Shown here piece by piece: positions 10,939-20,880 of a DNA stretch of 64,000 bases; within the stretch, counting starts at the first letter, position 1; each line of letters opens with the position of its first letter. Source of the stretch: Cylicocyclus nassatus. Its lineage: Eukaryota > Nematoda > Chromadorea > Rhabditida > Strongylidae. The stretch spans positions 26,728,012 to 26,792,011 of the forward strand of contig CATQJL010000316.1 of assembly GCA_958299035.1 (NCBI GenBank), written 5' to 3'. Made by a program: the position numbers and the translations under genes. A model generated the notes under the pieces. That model worked only from the letters and a program-made list of their open reading frames with translations, was not told the DNA's origin and did not search any database.

Positions 10939-11953
10939 TTAGGTCGTTCCGAAAGTAATGTCGCTTTATTCAAACGTATGCCACATCACGTGGAACAAAG
11001 ATATGTAAGAGATTCTGGTAGCATTTGATGCAGCATTTTATTCCCTTTCTAATGGTTATGAATTTGTTGTAATACAATCAATGAACTTCCAGAAGAGAGT
11101 CAAAATCTGCGACCTATGCTTTTTGAGATGGCCAAGTTTCACAATTTTTCTAAAATTTTATAACAAACCTCAGAAAGAGTCCAAGTGATAGATGGATGGA
11201 TGGAGCAAGCCTTACAGGAAACAGCACAACTCTTTTCTACTTTCCAGAGCTCGTCATAATTTTTGTACAGATTTTGATGGATCCACCGGATTTTAGCAGG
11301 CTAGTCTCAGGCACAAGTGCATCAAACGCCAACAAGTGTTCGGATTTTGTTACAAAGATGAATTACGGTTTGGCAACAATTTTAAAAACCAAACGAGCAT
11401 TCACCGTTTCGGTTTGGCAACTTTCGAAAATTTCGGGTACACCTTGGGGTCCTTTGAAAAAATTTAGTTATAAGATTTTATCCCGAAAAATTTTGATAAA
11501 TCGGAAAAAAACAACTGCTAGAAAGAGGAGAAAAAGCTGCATCGAATGACACTCGAGTCGCTTGCCGGTTGTTGTTCTATGAGGTTTGAGTTGACTAAAT
11601 ATGGAATTTGATGGCATTGAGAGATTGATTGTAGAAACTCTGAGAAGCAAGCTAAAGAAGGAAAAAATTACCTTGTTTTCTATAGTGTTTGCTCTATCTA
11701 CCTGCCACCTGCACTTTTTCGGAGATTAGGTACAAAAATTTAGAAAAATAGCCAAACTTGACCATGGCAAAAAGCATGAGTCGCAGATTTTGGTAATTTT
11801 TCGAGAGCTCATTAAACATTATGAGTGTTATTAAAAGCTTTAGAAAGAAGATGAAATGTTGCATCGAATGCTCTTAAGTTTGCTTGAAAATGTTGATTTC
11901 ACGAATAGTGGCGTTCATCCGAAAAAAGCGACATTATTTTCGGAACGACCTAA
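10939..11953. mobile_element. MITE family A, copy 1
   Basis: Its ends are TTAGGTCGTTCCGAAAGTAA and the inverse ATTTTCGGAACGACCTAA. The left and right halves are inverted copies over several hundred bases, with a GCAGCATTTTATTCCCTTTC-type block near each end. Family A copy 2 lies at 48730-49742 and shares the interior (for example GGATGGATGGAGCAAGCC versus a similar block). It is a Tc1/mariner-type non-autonomous element. Confidence 0.85.
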
Positions 11954-11957
11954 TATA

Positions 11958-12484
11958 TTAGGTTGGTGCAAAAGTTCTTGCGCACGATTTTCAAAAATTC
12001 ATAACTTCCGATTTTTTCAATCAATTTGGCCGCTTTTATTTTTGTATGAAAGAGTAACTCATGCTCTTCATAATGGCATCTTAGCTGCTTGATAATGATC
12101 ATCTGTTTCATAGAAACGAGCGATAGAAGAAAATTGGTCAAAATTTGAATTTTCTGTGTAGGGTCATAAAAAATCGGAAACTTGCAAGAAAAATCGGAGC
12201 AGTCAGTATTGCAGGTCCTTTTACCAGCTCTTTCTAATGGTGCAAAGTTTGCGTCGATTGAGCGTCTCTATCAAAAGTTATGATTTTCGAGCAATCAAAA
12301 TCGCCCTTTTGTATTGCTTGTTTTGACCAATTTTCTTCTATTGCTCGTATCTATGAAACAGATGATCATTATGAAGAGCATGAGTTACTCTTTCATACAA
12401 AAATAAAAGCAGCCAAATTGGTTGAAAAAATCGGAAGTTATGAGTTTTTGAAAACCGTGCGCAAAAACTTTTGCACCAACCCAA
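11958..12484. mobile_element. MITE family B, copy 1
   Basis: The left end TTAGGTTGGTGCAAAAGTTC and the right end AACTTTTGCACCAACCCAA are inverted copies, as are AAGAGTAACTCATGCTCTTC and its inverse. It sits between A and C with only TATA-type bases at the junctions. The interior (GTAGGGTCATAAAAAATCGG) is shared with family B copy 2 at 54053-54757. Confidence 0.8.
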
Positions 12485-12486
12485 TA

Positions 12487-13359
12487 TTAGGTTATCCCGA
12501 AAGTTTTGTCGGTTTTTTTTTCAAACCATTATAAAACCACGCACAACGAAGACCTAAATGAGTTTTAACATGCATACGATGCAGCTTTTTCTTCTCTTTC
12601 TTATAGTTACATTTAAGAGCCAAGATCCTGTATGGTTATTTTGATAATTGCCGCAAATCTTCACTCATTTTTATCTGCTCAAGTTACACTAGTTTTTAAA
12701 AATTTCATTCCAAAGTTTTGGAAAGGACTAAGCATGGCACAAATAGAACAATCCCTCGGCTACGGTAATATTTTTAGATTCTCTTAAGTTGCTGTTTCTA
12801 GCTTTAGAGAATTATTTTTTCGGAGGTCTCGATTTCTGACAAAACCATGGAACACGAAACTCGGCAAAAACATGAAAACTTTTGGAATTTTTGATTGAAA
12901 TTTGATTGCTAATAAACATTATTTAGCAACATAACCAACTTTAATTTGCTTTGAAAAATCAGCTTTTTGGAATTTTCGGTAATTTTACGTGGTAGACGTA
13001 ATCAAATGCCGTGGCTTTTCTTAAATAAATAATTATTTGGGACTTGATAAACGTAACCCATGTAATCTAAAATAAGTATAATGTAGCCGAAGAATGGCTC
13101 TACATAACAGTTATTAGCGCTTTTTGAATGTAGTAGGAGAAAAAATTTTAAAATTCAGAAAAGATTTGGCGTTACTGCTGAGTTGCTCAAAAAGCTATGG
13201 CGATAACATTGCGAAGACATGGTAGATCAGATAACAATATAGTTGTAAGAAAGTGGATGAAAATCTAAATCAAATGATACCTAGGTCTTCCTTGAATTGA
13301 AGTTCTGTGGTTTTAGTGAGCGAGGGAAATAACCGACAAAACTTTCGGGATCTACCTAA
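12487..13359. mobile_element. MITE family C, copy 1
   Basis: Its ends are TTAGGTTATCCCGAAAGTTT and AAACTTTCGGGATCTACCTAA. The interior block ATGAGTTTTAACATGCAT and much of the remainder match family C copy 2 at 49745-50614. The right terminus abuts the TATATATAGA end of Helitron-like unit c. Confidence 0.85.
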
Positions 13360-13369
13360 TATATATAGA

Positions 13370-14334
13370 TAGATATGAGTATCAAAGAAATAGAACTTAA
13401 TCATAAATAGAACTTAATCACAATCAGTTTGATGTATTTTGGGCTAAGTATCCAAAGTTTTCCCAATGTTTTTCTTATTCATACGGGCAAAGGTGTGGTT
13501 TCTTCTACGATCAGACTGAAGGTCACTTGAGTACATGGCTCCATGTACCGAAGGCAAAATGCCGTGAAGTCAGCCAAGACTTAGCAAAGCTTCTTAGGAC
13601 ATTTCGTGCAACCGTGATCATGAGAGGTCGATTCTGCGATGGGCATGCCTAACACTTCTATTCCATATCTTTACTAATAGCAAGACCGCTTTTCATGACC
13701 TAGGGGCTTATTCAGATTCATTGTACCCCAGTTTGCCTGTTACGTGACACTCATTTGAACTACAAACTTACTTGTTTTTTTGCGCACTTTAAAATTAAGT
13801 GGCTGGAAATTTTACAATGGCGGGTAAGGAAGGAAGTTGCTACCTAGAAAGGAGGGGGGCAAAAATGCCCTGTAAGAAGTTTGACGAAGGTGAATTTGAA
13901 TATAGTAAATCAACAGAAAGCAAGCAGCTATGTTTGTTAGAAATTGAATATATAGACACGTTGGCAATAGTTTGTGTTCCCGTCTAGATCCATACAAAAG
14001 CAATGTACAAACGCTTCTTATAATAAAGCTTTTTCGTTCCAAAATTTACGCTTTTGAGTGGGGGTTTTTTTGCGATTCCTTGTGTAGTCAATAATACTAC
14101 AAATCATGGCTTTCGAGCTGTTTTACTCACAAAACTTCAAAACTCTTCTGTTTTTTTTTGCAGGAAATTATGACAAGATGTAGAATATTCAGTTACCATT
14201 CTTTTAGTTTCTTTTGATCAGACTTCCACAACAATGGAAGCTGACTTTCTCAAAAGCCTTCATATTCAAGAAAAAAACGTGGAACTACGTGGAATTGAAA
14301 CTTATGGCTTTTGTCTCTGCAAAAATTGTAAATA
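13370..14334. other. Non-coding, no feature recognised
   Basis: Short overlapping open frames on both strands at 13799-14042 have no recognisable motif. No terminal repeat pair was found. Confidence 0.4.
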
Positions 14335-14837
14335 TTAGGTTGTCCCATAAGTCTTTTCATACCTGACTTTTCAACGACATAAATCAGTTCTTCTTGAACT
14401 CCTGATAAATTGCAGGGCATCTTTCGACAGAGCAAAGCAAGCTCTACAAGATGGCGTTCAAAAGTTTGCGCCAAGTCCAATCCGCAACATGCTCCAAGCC
14501 AAAATAAAAAATTTTCCCGAATTTCCGAAAAAACGAAAATCATCATATCTCAGTTCAAAACAGCTCTGCAAATTTCCTATTTTCTCATGCATATACTCTC
14601 CTCATAGGATATTTATAAATGCACTTGCTGCATTTTTCTGATAGCTAGAAACCAAGAAGGAAATAATGCACTCAATTTTCAAACTTTGCCTGTATCACTT
14701 CTGTATTCCCCGCAAGTAGGTGATTATATAGCTTATTCGCTCAGAATTACTGCCAAAAATTTGCAGCCTACTAGGTGCTGTAGTTCCTGCGAAAAATCGA
14801 ATTGAATGTCCAAATATGAAAAACTTCTGGGACCCTA
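14335..14837. mobile_element. Probable mariner-type MITE (TTAGGTTGTCCCATAAGT)
   Basis: The left end TTAGGTTGTCCCATAAGTCT is matched by an imperfect inverse at the right (AACTTCTGGGACCCTAA). An internal AGCAAAGCAAGCTCTACAAG block also occurs in the MITE at 47600-48424. The two termini are diverged, so the right boundary is less sure. Confidence 0.5.
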
Positions 14838-16202
14838 ATAAAAAATGAAAACAGCTTTTGCAAAACTAGCAAATTTTACATCAGTTATCGCAAAAGAGTA
14901 GCTAAAGAAGATTTAAAGCTCCTCATACACACTTCTAATTTTATGGACTAAACAGAAATCAAATAAATCACTAACATGAATAATTGCAGAGATTTGCAAT
15001 GCATCATTCCCACTTTGCTAAACTTCCTCTTTCATCCAATTTAGTATATTATCCTTGGGGCACAGTACCTGAGGCGCAAAGTGAGTTTATAAAACTATTT
15101 GGAGTTGGTTCACTATCTGGGCTCCAAAATTTCAAAATCATAGATTTTGCTCAAGCTTGGTTGGAGGGATAGTTCGACCCACTCGACCCACCCCTCGATG
15201 CCGAAATAGTGTTTTTTCTAATCGAAGATTGAGTTAAAAGTTGCGCAGAGATGTTATCTAACATGGATGACGATACTTTCTTGTTGCAATAACAAACTAT
15301 TATAAAGTAATAGGTGATCTTATAAGGCCTGCAACTGGAATATCAATCACGGCTCTCATATTATAATAAGTGAAAAAGTGGTGTCTGTGATGATTTATCA
15401 ATTCTGTACTATACTGTTGATAAGTCAGCGATGAATGATCTTTTGCGAGTTCAACGTTCACACTCTATACCCTGCAGCTTCTTCCTCTTATACTAGTGGA
15501 CCAGTAATCTAGAAGCGCTAGGTCTGCAGGAGTGGCGATGCGGGAGCTGATCAATTTCCCCCAACTTCATCTTTTGTGAATAACCACAACGACTCTTTAT
15601 ATACGGATAGAAAGCAGGTGCCTGGTTTTACCTGGTTAATTGCTGATTGACATATGCTCTCTAAACAGCATTGTTTGGGGCCACCGTTCTTTAGGGAGAG
15701 CGGTTAAGATCTCCAAAGGGTTACCGCTTCTTCTTCGCGCTCTTGGGAGGCAATAATCTACTCGCGTCCAAATCCCGCTTATATCATGCGATAGTTCTCC
15801 TCCCGACAATGGCCTATTTCTCCCACCATTAAACCCAGTGGCTTGAATGGTGATTTTTCAATGATAACAAAAGTCTGCTGGAACTAAAAATAATATAGTA
15901 GACCACAAGGAAAGTGCCTCCTGTTAAGGAGAGCCACTTAGTCGAAATGCCAATTTGAAATTGATGTATACCCGGTATTACAGACTCAAAATGCTGATTT
16001 TTACATCTGCAATGCGTTTCTTTAAGGAAATAATGGGCTTTGTCGTATTTATTAGTGGAAATGTAGTTCAGAAAGAAAAAATGAGTAGATAACAGCATGG
16101 CCGGAAAACACTCGAAAATGTTCAGATGACCAGATTAAATCATGAATGCTTAACAAGAGTTCCAGTGAGCCTGCATCCTTTTTGTGGAAATTAATTTTTC
16201 AG
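14838..16202. other. Non-coding, no feature recognised
   Basis: AT-rich sequence without recognisable terminal repeats. It ends in TTAATTTTTCAG, a good nematode-style splice acceptor, directly before the candidate exon at 16203. Confidence 0.35.
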
Positions 16203-16361
16203 CATGGAATGCATTCATTTTGGCGACAAGAAAAGCTTAAGGACCGTTACCAGAAAGAAGCTTCAGAATTGCATCTGACATTGAGAAAGGAATCAATTGA
16301 AAAATTTCACCAACAACTTCTTGCTGTGATTTTGGTCCTGCTGAATCATATTAATTATTGA
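16203..16361 (+). CDS. Candidate terminal exon, function unknown
   Basis: A TTTTTCAG acceptor is followed by an open phase of 52 codons ending in TGA. The first two thirds are highly charged and amphipathic (LKDRYQKEASELHLTLRKES), resembling a helical or coiled-coil segment, and end in a short hydrophobic stretch (VILVLL). The charged composition differs from surrounding random frames. No upstream exon or homologous family was recognised, so it may be a chance frame. Confidence 0.22.
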   Translation, partial: HGMHSFWRQEKLKDRYQKEASELHLTLRKESIEKFHQQLLAVILVLLNHINY

Positions 16362-16535
16362 TTACCTCTTCAAAGCGTTTCCCATAAGGAAAAAGTTTAG
16401 GTACAGCGATCCCAATGAAATACCAAAAAAATGATGTACAATGTGTTTTCCTTTCCAAATCAGATTTCAGTTTGGAAAGGGTTTTCGACCCCATAATTGC
16501 ACCTACCTTACCTTTACAACAACTCGTTATCACGG

Positions 16536-16766
16536 TTAGCTTGTATGATGGTTCGGATCGAGTACCAAGTCTTCTAGATCAAATTTGATTTTGTCCCCGA
16601 CCGTGCACAAACATAACATTAAAAAGGTGCGCGACAGGATATCAATATGATATTCGGCATCAATCAGACAACTTCTCGAACCGAATTTCAAAATGATGAC
16701 TTTGAAATTCTGGGGCCCGACTGGAGTAGCGCCAATGTTGCCATTCAATGACGGTGGCACCGTCAC
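16536..16766 (-). CDS. Uncharacterised 76-codon open frame
   Basis: This minus-strand frame has a balanced, protein-like composition (for example DKIKFDLEDLVLDPNHH near the end) and lies between the candidate exon and the 665-bp block. No family is recognised and no splice signals confirm it. It could be a fragment of a captured or host exon, or chance. Confidence 0.15.
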   Translation of the reverse strand: MTVPPSLNGNIGATPVGPQNFKVIILKFGSRSCLIDAEYHIDILSRTFLMLCLCTVGDKIKFDLEDLVLDPNHHTS

Positions 16767-16976
16767 AAAGTATTACATTCAACGATAAAATTTCTCTAGT
16801 ATCAAAAAAATCCAATCACTGCGATTCTCATCTCATCTTACGGCTTCGATCTCAAAATTTGGAAATTACGAAATTCGTGACGTTGACAGTTTTTAAAGGA
16901 AGACGGAACGATTACTCTTCTACACAGAATGGGAATTGACCAAACAAAATGAATGATTGTGCGAATTGCGGCTCGG

Positions 16977-17641
16977 TTTGCTAAAGCCTATTCTCGCTTA
17001 CTCCAAATCTGTCCTTCTTCTGCGAGCAATGAGTTGTGGGCCTTTCACAACCAAAAAATTAGACGCGCCATCGCGATGCAACTTGTTGTCACGGCATAGG
17101 GTTTTTAAGGGATGTGAATGTATACGACACGAAAATATTTTTTCGATGTGCCCCCGAAGTCGTAGCGGCTTTACTCAAACTTGCGAAAAACAGTTCTGTA
17201 CAAGTTCATCTACAGAATGGTCGAAAAGTATGGGCATCACATTCTTCGTATAATGAGTTTTTGCGGAAAGCAAAATTCTGTAAAACTATTTTTGCATGCC
17301 GAAAGCCAAAGCATCTTAAGCCCGTAAGCGCGTACATGCCCGCTGGGAAGGGCAGGGGATCTGAGAGGGGATGCGTTATATCTCGCTACTCTACGTGTCT
17401 TTCTTCTTCCTTTTCTGTCTTGCTTATGAAGGCCCTCATACCCTTACACTTGTGCATATTGGATGCCAGGTTACTGGCGTGATTGATTAGAAACCTGGCA
17501 TCCGTTATGCGCAGGTATAACTGTACGAAAAACTTTATAAGCAGGATAGAGAAAGAAGAAGAAAGATACGTAGAGTAGCGAGATATGACGCATCCCCTCT
17601 CAGACCCCCTCCCCTCCCCAGCGGGATGTACGTGCATACGG
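16977..17641. repeat. 665-bp duplicated block, copy 1
   Basis: The sequence from TTTGCTAAAGCC to GTGCATACG matches 57087-57751 with a constant offset of 40110 and no indel. The last 320 bp fold into an imperfect hairpin: CTGAGAGGGGATGCGT and CTCGCTACTCTACGT on the left (17330-17410) are inverted at 17565-17640. Open frames of about 98 and 122 codons occur in both copies but no domain is recognised. Flanks differ at both sites, so the block is probably a mobile or transduced unit rather than part of a larger segmental duplication. Confidence 0.85.
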
Positions 17642-17833
17642 GCCTTCATGTGATATTCCTGCCAGACGTGTTCTTGCACATGCATACGGACTCAGCAGCT
17701 TATCTTGGTTGATGCGTCAGACGATGTTATTCGAAAAATTTCCCCATTAGAATCCGTTAAAATAATCCAATAATTGATCGAATAAGGGAACGATCCCAAG
17801 TTAAGGTGGCGAATTGAAATAAACCTCATATCA

Positions 17834-18150
17834 TTAGATGCGTTTTTAAACACTGATTCCAAATCTGTTTTCTTTTTATACGGAACAAGTTTCCAAAGAA
17901 GTTATGAGCGTTTTGAAAGTCCAGATTTGCCAAGCATTAAGTGGTTTAAAATCAGTGAAAAGTTCTAAAACAACACCTATGCGGTTTCCACCGGCTTTGT
18001 TCCTTCCTTGCAAACAATTTCTGTACAGCTTTTCGCCAATTTTAGGCTGCCTAAACCTTGGAAAATTTGAACATTTGAACGCCCACAACTTCTTTCGGAA
18101 ACTTATTCCGCAAAAAAGCAGATTTGGAATCAGTTCATCAAGGCGCATCT
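17834..18150. mobile_element. Palindromic MITE (TTAGATGCG...CCAAATCTG arms)
   Basis: The left arm (17834-17880) has TTAGATGCG, CTGATTCCAAATCTG and TATACGGAA. The right arm (18100-18150) has the inverses TTCCGCAAAAAAGCAGATTT, GGAATCAG and GGCGCATCTTA. A half-copy with the same right arm occurs at 45767-45955. Confidence 0.65.
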
Positions 18151-18178
18151 TACGATATGCAGATTGCATTTCGTTACC

Positions 18179-18504
18179 TTAAAGGCAGCGTCCAGGAAGA
18201 TCCGAGCTCGACGACCATGCCCACTTCCCTCGGACGGCCAACCCCTTATGAACGAAATCTCCTCAGCCTTGACGTGTTTTCACATTACCAACACAGTCGA
18301 ACTTACAGCGTTTACCTGTTAATACTTGCTTTCGACAAGGATAACATCAGAAGCACTCGTCCGGTACTTCCCAAAATAGCCCCAAAAGGTGGTTTTCTGA
18401 GAAATTCACGCTTTTTGAGTTCCATATTCAGAATCAGCGCCATGAAAAGGCCTGGATAACATAAAAATATAGAAGTCGAGAATCTGGCTGGACGCTGCCT
18501 TTAA
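18179..18504. mobile_element. MITE family P, copy 1 (TTAAAGGCAGCGTCC)
   Basis: The termini TTAAAGGCAGCGTCCAG and CTGGACGCTGCCTTTAA are perfect inverses. The interior fragment CAGAATCAGCGCCATGAAAA fits, in inverted form, the subterminal region of the larger family P members at 27610-29402 and 31277-31731. A nearly perfect inverted pair ACGATCCCAAGTTAA/TTAAGTTGGGATCGT brackets this element and the preceding one (17790 and 18501). Confidence 0.75.
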
Positions 18505-18726
18505 GTTGGGATCGTTTTCTTGTAAGATCTCAAGTTTTGTAGGGCACAGTCTGAGGGATAAACACAATGACGTAATAGCAAAAAATTCTCCTTTTCAAAT
18601 AAAATATGGTATTATTAATATAGTGTTAACTAAAAGCGCCGCAGCGCCTTTCAAGAGGAAGCCAACTCTGGAGCCACGTTAGCATCAAAAGACTCTAGCT
18701 TGCTTGATTTTTACTTATCTTAATAC
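18505..18726. other. Short spacer, no feature recognised
   Basis: AT-rich spacer between family P copy 1 and the hAT-like element. The last eight bases (18719-18726) are the left target duplication of that element. Confidence 0.4.
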
Positions 18727-18975
18727 CAGTGGCGGACCGAAGGGGGGGGGGGCAGAATGGGTTGCGAAATTATTGAAACTTACCTACATGGGTCATAAAA
18801 ATGTGCAAATGAGTTGTTTATTTTGTAAAGCATTAAAAGTTTTTAAATTTTTTTTAAATCAAATTAGCCTTGTTAAAAAAATTTTTTTCGGAGTGCGTGG
18901 CTAACGTCACGCACCTCATTTGAAAAAAATTTCCCCCCCCCTCTCCCCTGGACGGAAATTCTGGGACTGCCACTG
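18727..18975. mobile_element. hAT-like MITE, copy 1 (CAGTGGCGGACC)
   Basis: The ends are CAGTGGCGGACC and an imperfect inverse (GGGACTGCCACTG), followed inside by a G-run at the left and a C-run at the right. The flanking octamers CTTAATAC and CTTTATAC match at seven of eight positions, as expected for an aged 8-bp hAT duplication. The interior contains GGAGTGCGTGGC...GTCACGCACCTC, which occurs in inverse orientation in the copy at 55207-55525. Confidence 0.75.
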
Positions 18976-19257
18976 CTTTATACAGAGGCTGTCTGTAAGC
19001 TACTAGGAAAAGATATATTCAGGGTCAAGCAAGGGGTGTGGCACACGATCGCTGGTTACGACCCCCCGCCCCTGATTGCTGTCTTAATAAGACCCCCCCT
19101 GGACTATACCCTTAAGATAGCATTACTTGGAGGCCCTGTCAAACATAATGGGCAACATATCCATAATGAGCATGTTAATTAACCCCTGTAGACAAAGTTT
19201 GAACGAATTCTGAAGATTCAAGATACTAGGCTACCTAAGTGAAATGGTCAAATTCCA
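18976..19257. other. Short non-coding spacer
   Basis: It contains two C-rich runs (ACCCCCCGCCCC and GACCCCCCC) but no recognisable element end or coding sequence. Confidence 0.35.
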
Positions 19258-19793
19258 ACATGGTTAACTTTGTTTCAAAGGTAAATTAGCTATCCGTTTT
19301 TGCACTCAAGACAAAGCACTACTCCTTCTTTGTCCACCTCAGGAATCCCGCCTCAGAAGATCTCCAAACTGTGGAATTAGAAGCCAACCAAAATCTCGTC
19401 TTTCCCATTTTTCGCTTTTGATCGCTGTGCTTTCACCAAATATTACTCAGAGCTAAGAAGACGAATCAGGCTCAAAACATCCCTATGGAATCTACGAGGT
19501 TTAGGCTATTGATTTCTATAAATATTGTCCGCTAAAAATGTTTTTTGATATAGTTAATGGCCTGCGGCACCCCCCCCCCCCCCCTCAAAACCTGCGGCAG
19601 CCGCAGGTTTTGAGGGGATCACAGCGATCAAAAGCGAAAAATGGGAAAAACGAGGTTTTGGTTGGCTTCTAATTCAATAGTTTGGAGGTCTTCTGAAGCG
19701 GGATTCCTGAGGTGGGCAAAGAAGGAGTAGTGCTTTGTATTGAGTGCAAGAAGAGGTAGCTTACTCACCGTTAAGATGAAGTTAATCATGTTT
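19258..19793. mobile_element. Long palindromic element with C-tract apex
   Basis: Arms at about 19258-19437 and 19618-19793 are inverted copies, for example GCACTCAAGACAAAGCACTA with its inverse and CCAAAATCTCGTCTTTCCCA with its inverse. The loop holds a run of about 15 C and a small perfect hairpin (CCTGCGGCAGCCGCAGG) flanked by CCCCTCAAAA/TTTTGAGGGG. The true ends may reach further out; no coding capacity is seen. Confidence 0.7.
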
Positions 19794-20880
19794 TAAATTA
19801 CTGCTTTATACAAGGTTGTTTACTGCTCGGAGACCTCAGAGTTCGCTGAAACTTGGCGCATAGGGGTTATTCGACACGCGGATTACGACAATTATGCTTG
19901 ATTAGAGGTACGGTAAGTTACGGTAGGCATACGGTATCTGCAAGTTTGTGTCGTTGAACTTGAATTTTGCAGGATTTCAACAGCGCTTTCGCTTTCATCA
20001 AGTCAATTTAGTACCTGCTGAACCCAGCCATTCCAAACAAGCTTTATATCATCGTTATCGTCTTGAAACGCTAATTTCAAATGTATGTTTTTTACCTGCC
20101 AAGTGGCTATCTGGGGAAAGGGGGCTTACGAGCGTTTGATATGAAAAACCTTTCAAGTTGCGACGAATATATTTCCTTTGAAGGCGGCCTGATGGCGCTA
20201 ATTTACGTGGCTATGGTTACTTGATCACAAGGATGGCACGTTTACCATAACCCTAAACAAATGTTTTGAAACTTACATCGTGGAACATGCGCCACGAACA
20301 CTAGACAAATCGCACATTTAAACGCTCATAACTCCTACCAGATAGTCGCTTGTCAGAAACAAGCATACAATTGTGATCAGCATTTCAAGACGAGTCCGAT
20401 GTCCCTACGCTCAGAACCGTTCCTACCTAAGCCTAGATTTCATTTTCAAACAGAAGCAAATGATAAATTAAACAAATATGAAATGAGGAACTACCTGGAT
20501 TGAACGATTCTGGCTCAAACCAAATCCGAAGTATTCTTTCCTCGCATTGTTCGATGACGGTTTTAAAAAGGCTTAAACCATTTGTGCATAGCCAACAAAC
20601 ATACAGCAAATACAAAAACACCAGCATACTTAGCTGAAAGAAACAATGTAGGACGTCCACCTCCCTTTTAGGAGATACCACGTGGTTTATTAGCGTTTTT
20701 ACTATAGCACTGAAAAGTTTCCGTTTTTTTGCAAAATTCAACGACTCCCCTTTTGTAGATAGATCCGACTGCATAGTAACAAAAAGTTGTTTTTTTTTTC
20801 TGAAAACCGGTCCAGCAATCAAAAAATTTTTAAAAACAGCAGAATTGAATCAAAATTGTCATTTAGATGGAACAAAGATT
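19794..20880. other. Non-coding, one unassigned open frame
   Basis: A 129-codon minus-strand frame (20433-20822) includes a leucine/phenylalanine-rich stretch that could be a membrane segment, but no family is recognised and the base composition equals the surroundings. Otherwise nothing was seen. Confidence 0.3.

Larger units (their letters stand above)
10537..13369 (-). mobile_element. Helitron-like unit c, split by three MITEs
   Basis: The unit begins CTAGCTGGTGGCC as unit b does and is interrupted after GAGTTTTA by MITEs A, B and C (10939-13359). After them the sequence resumes TATATATAGA and then host T, which would be the TC 5' terminus on the minus strand (GA at 13368-13369). The following TAGAT may be the leftover terminus of unit b. 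This reading fits A-[CTAG...GA]-T insertion. Confidence 0.5.

Noticed and set aside
20433..20822. 129-codon minus-strand open frame
   Set aside because: No recognisable domain, no splice or promoter context, composition like the surrounding AT-rich DNA; the hydrophobic stretch may be chance.
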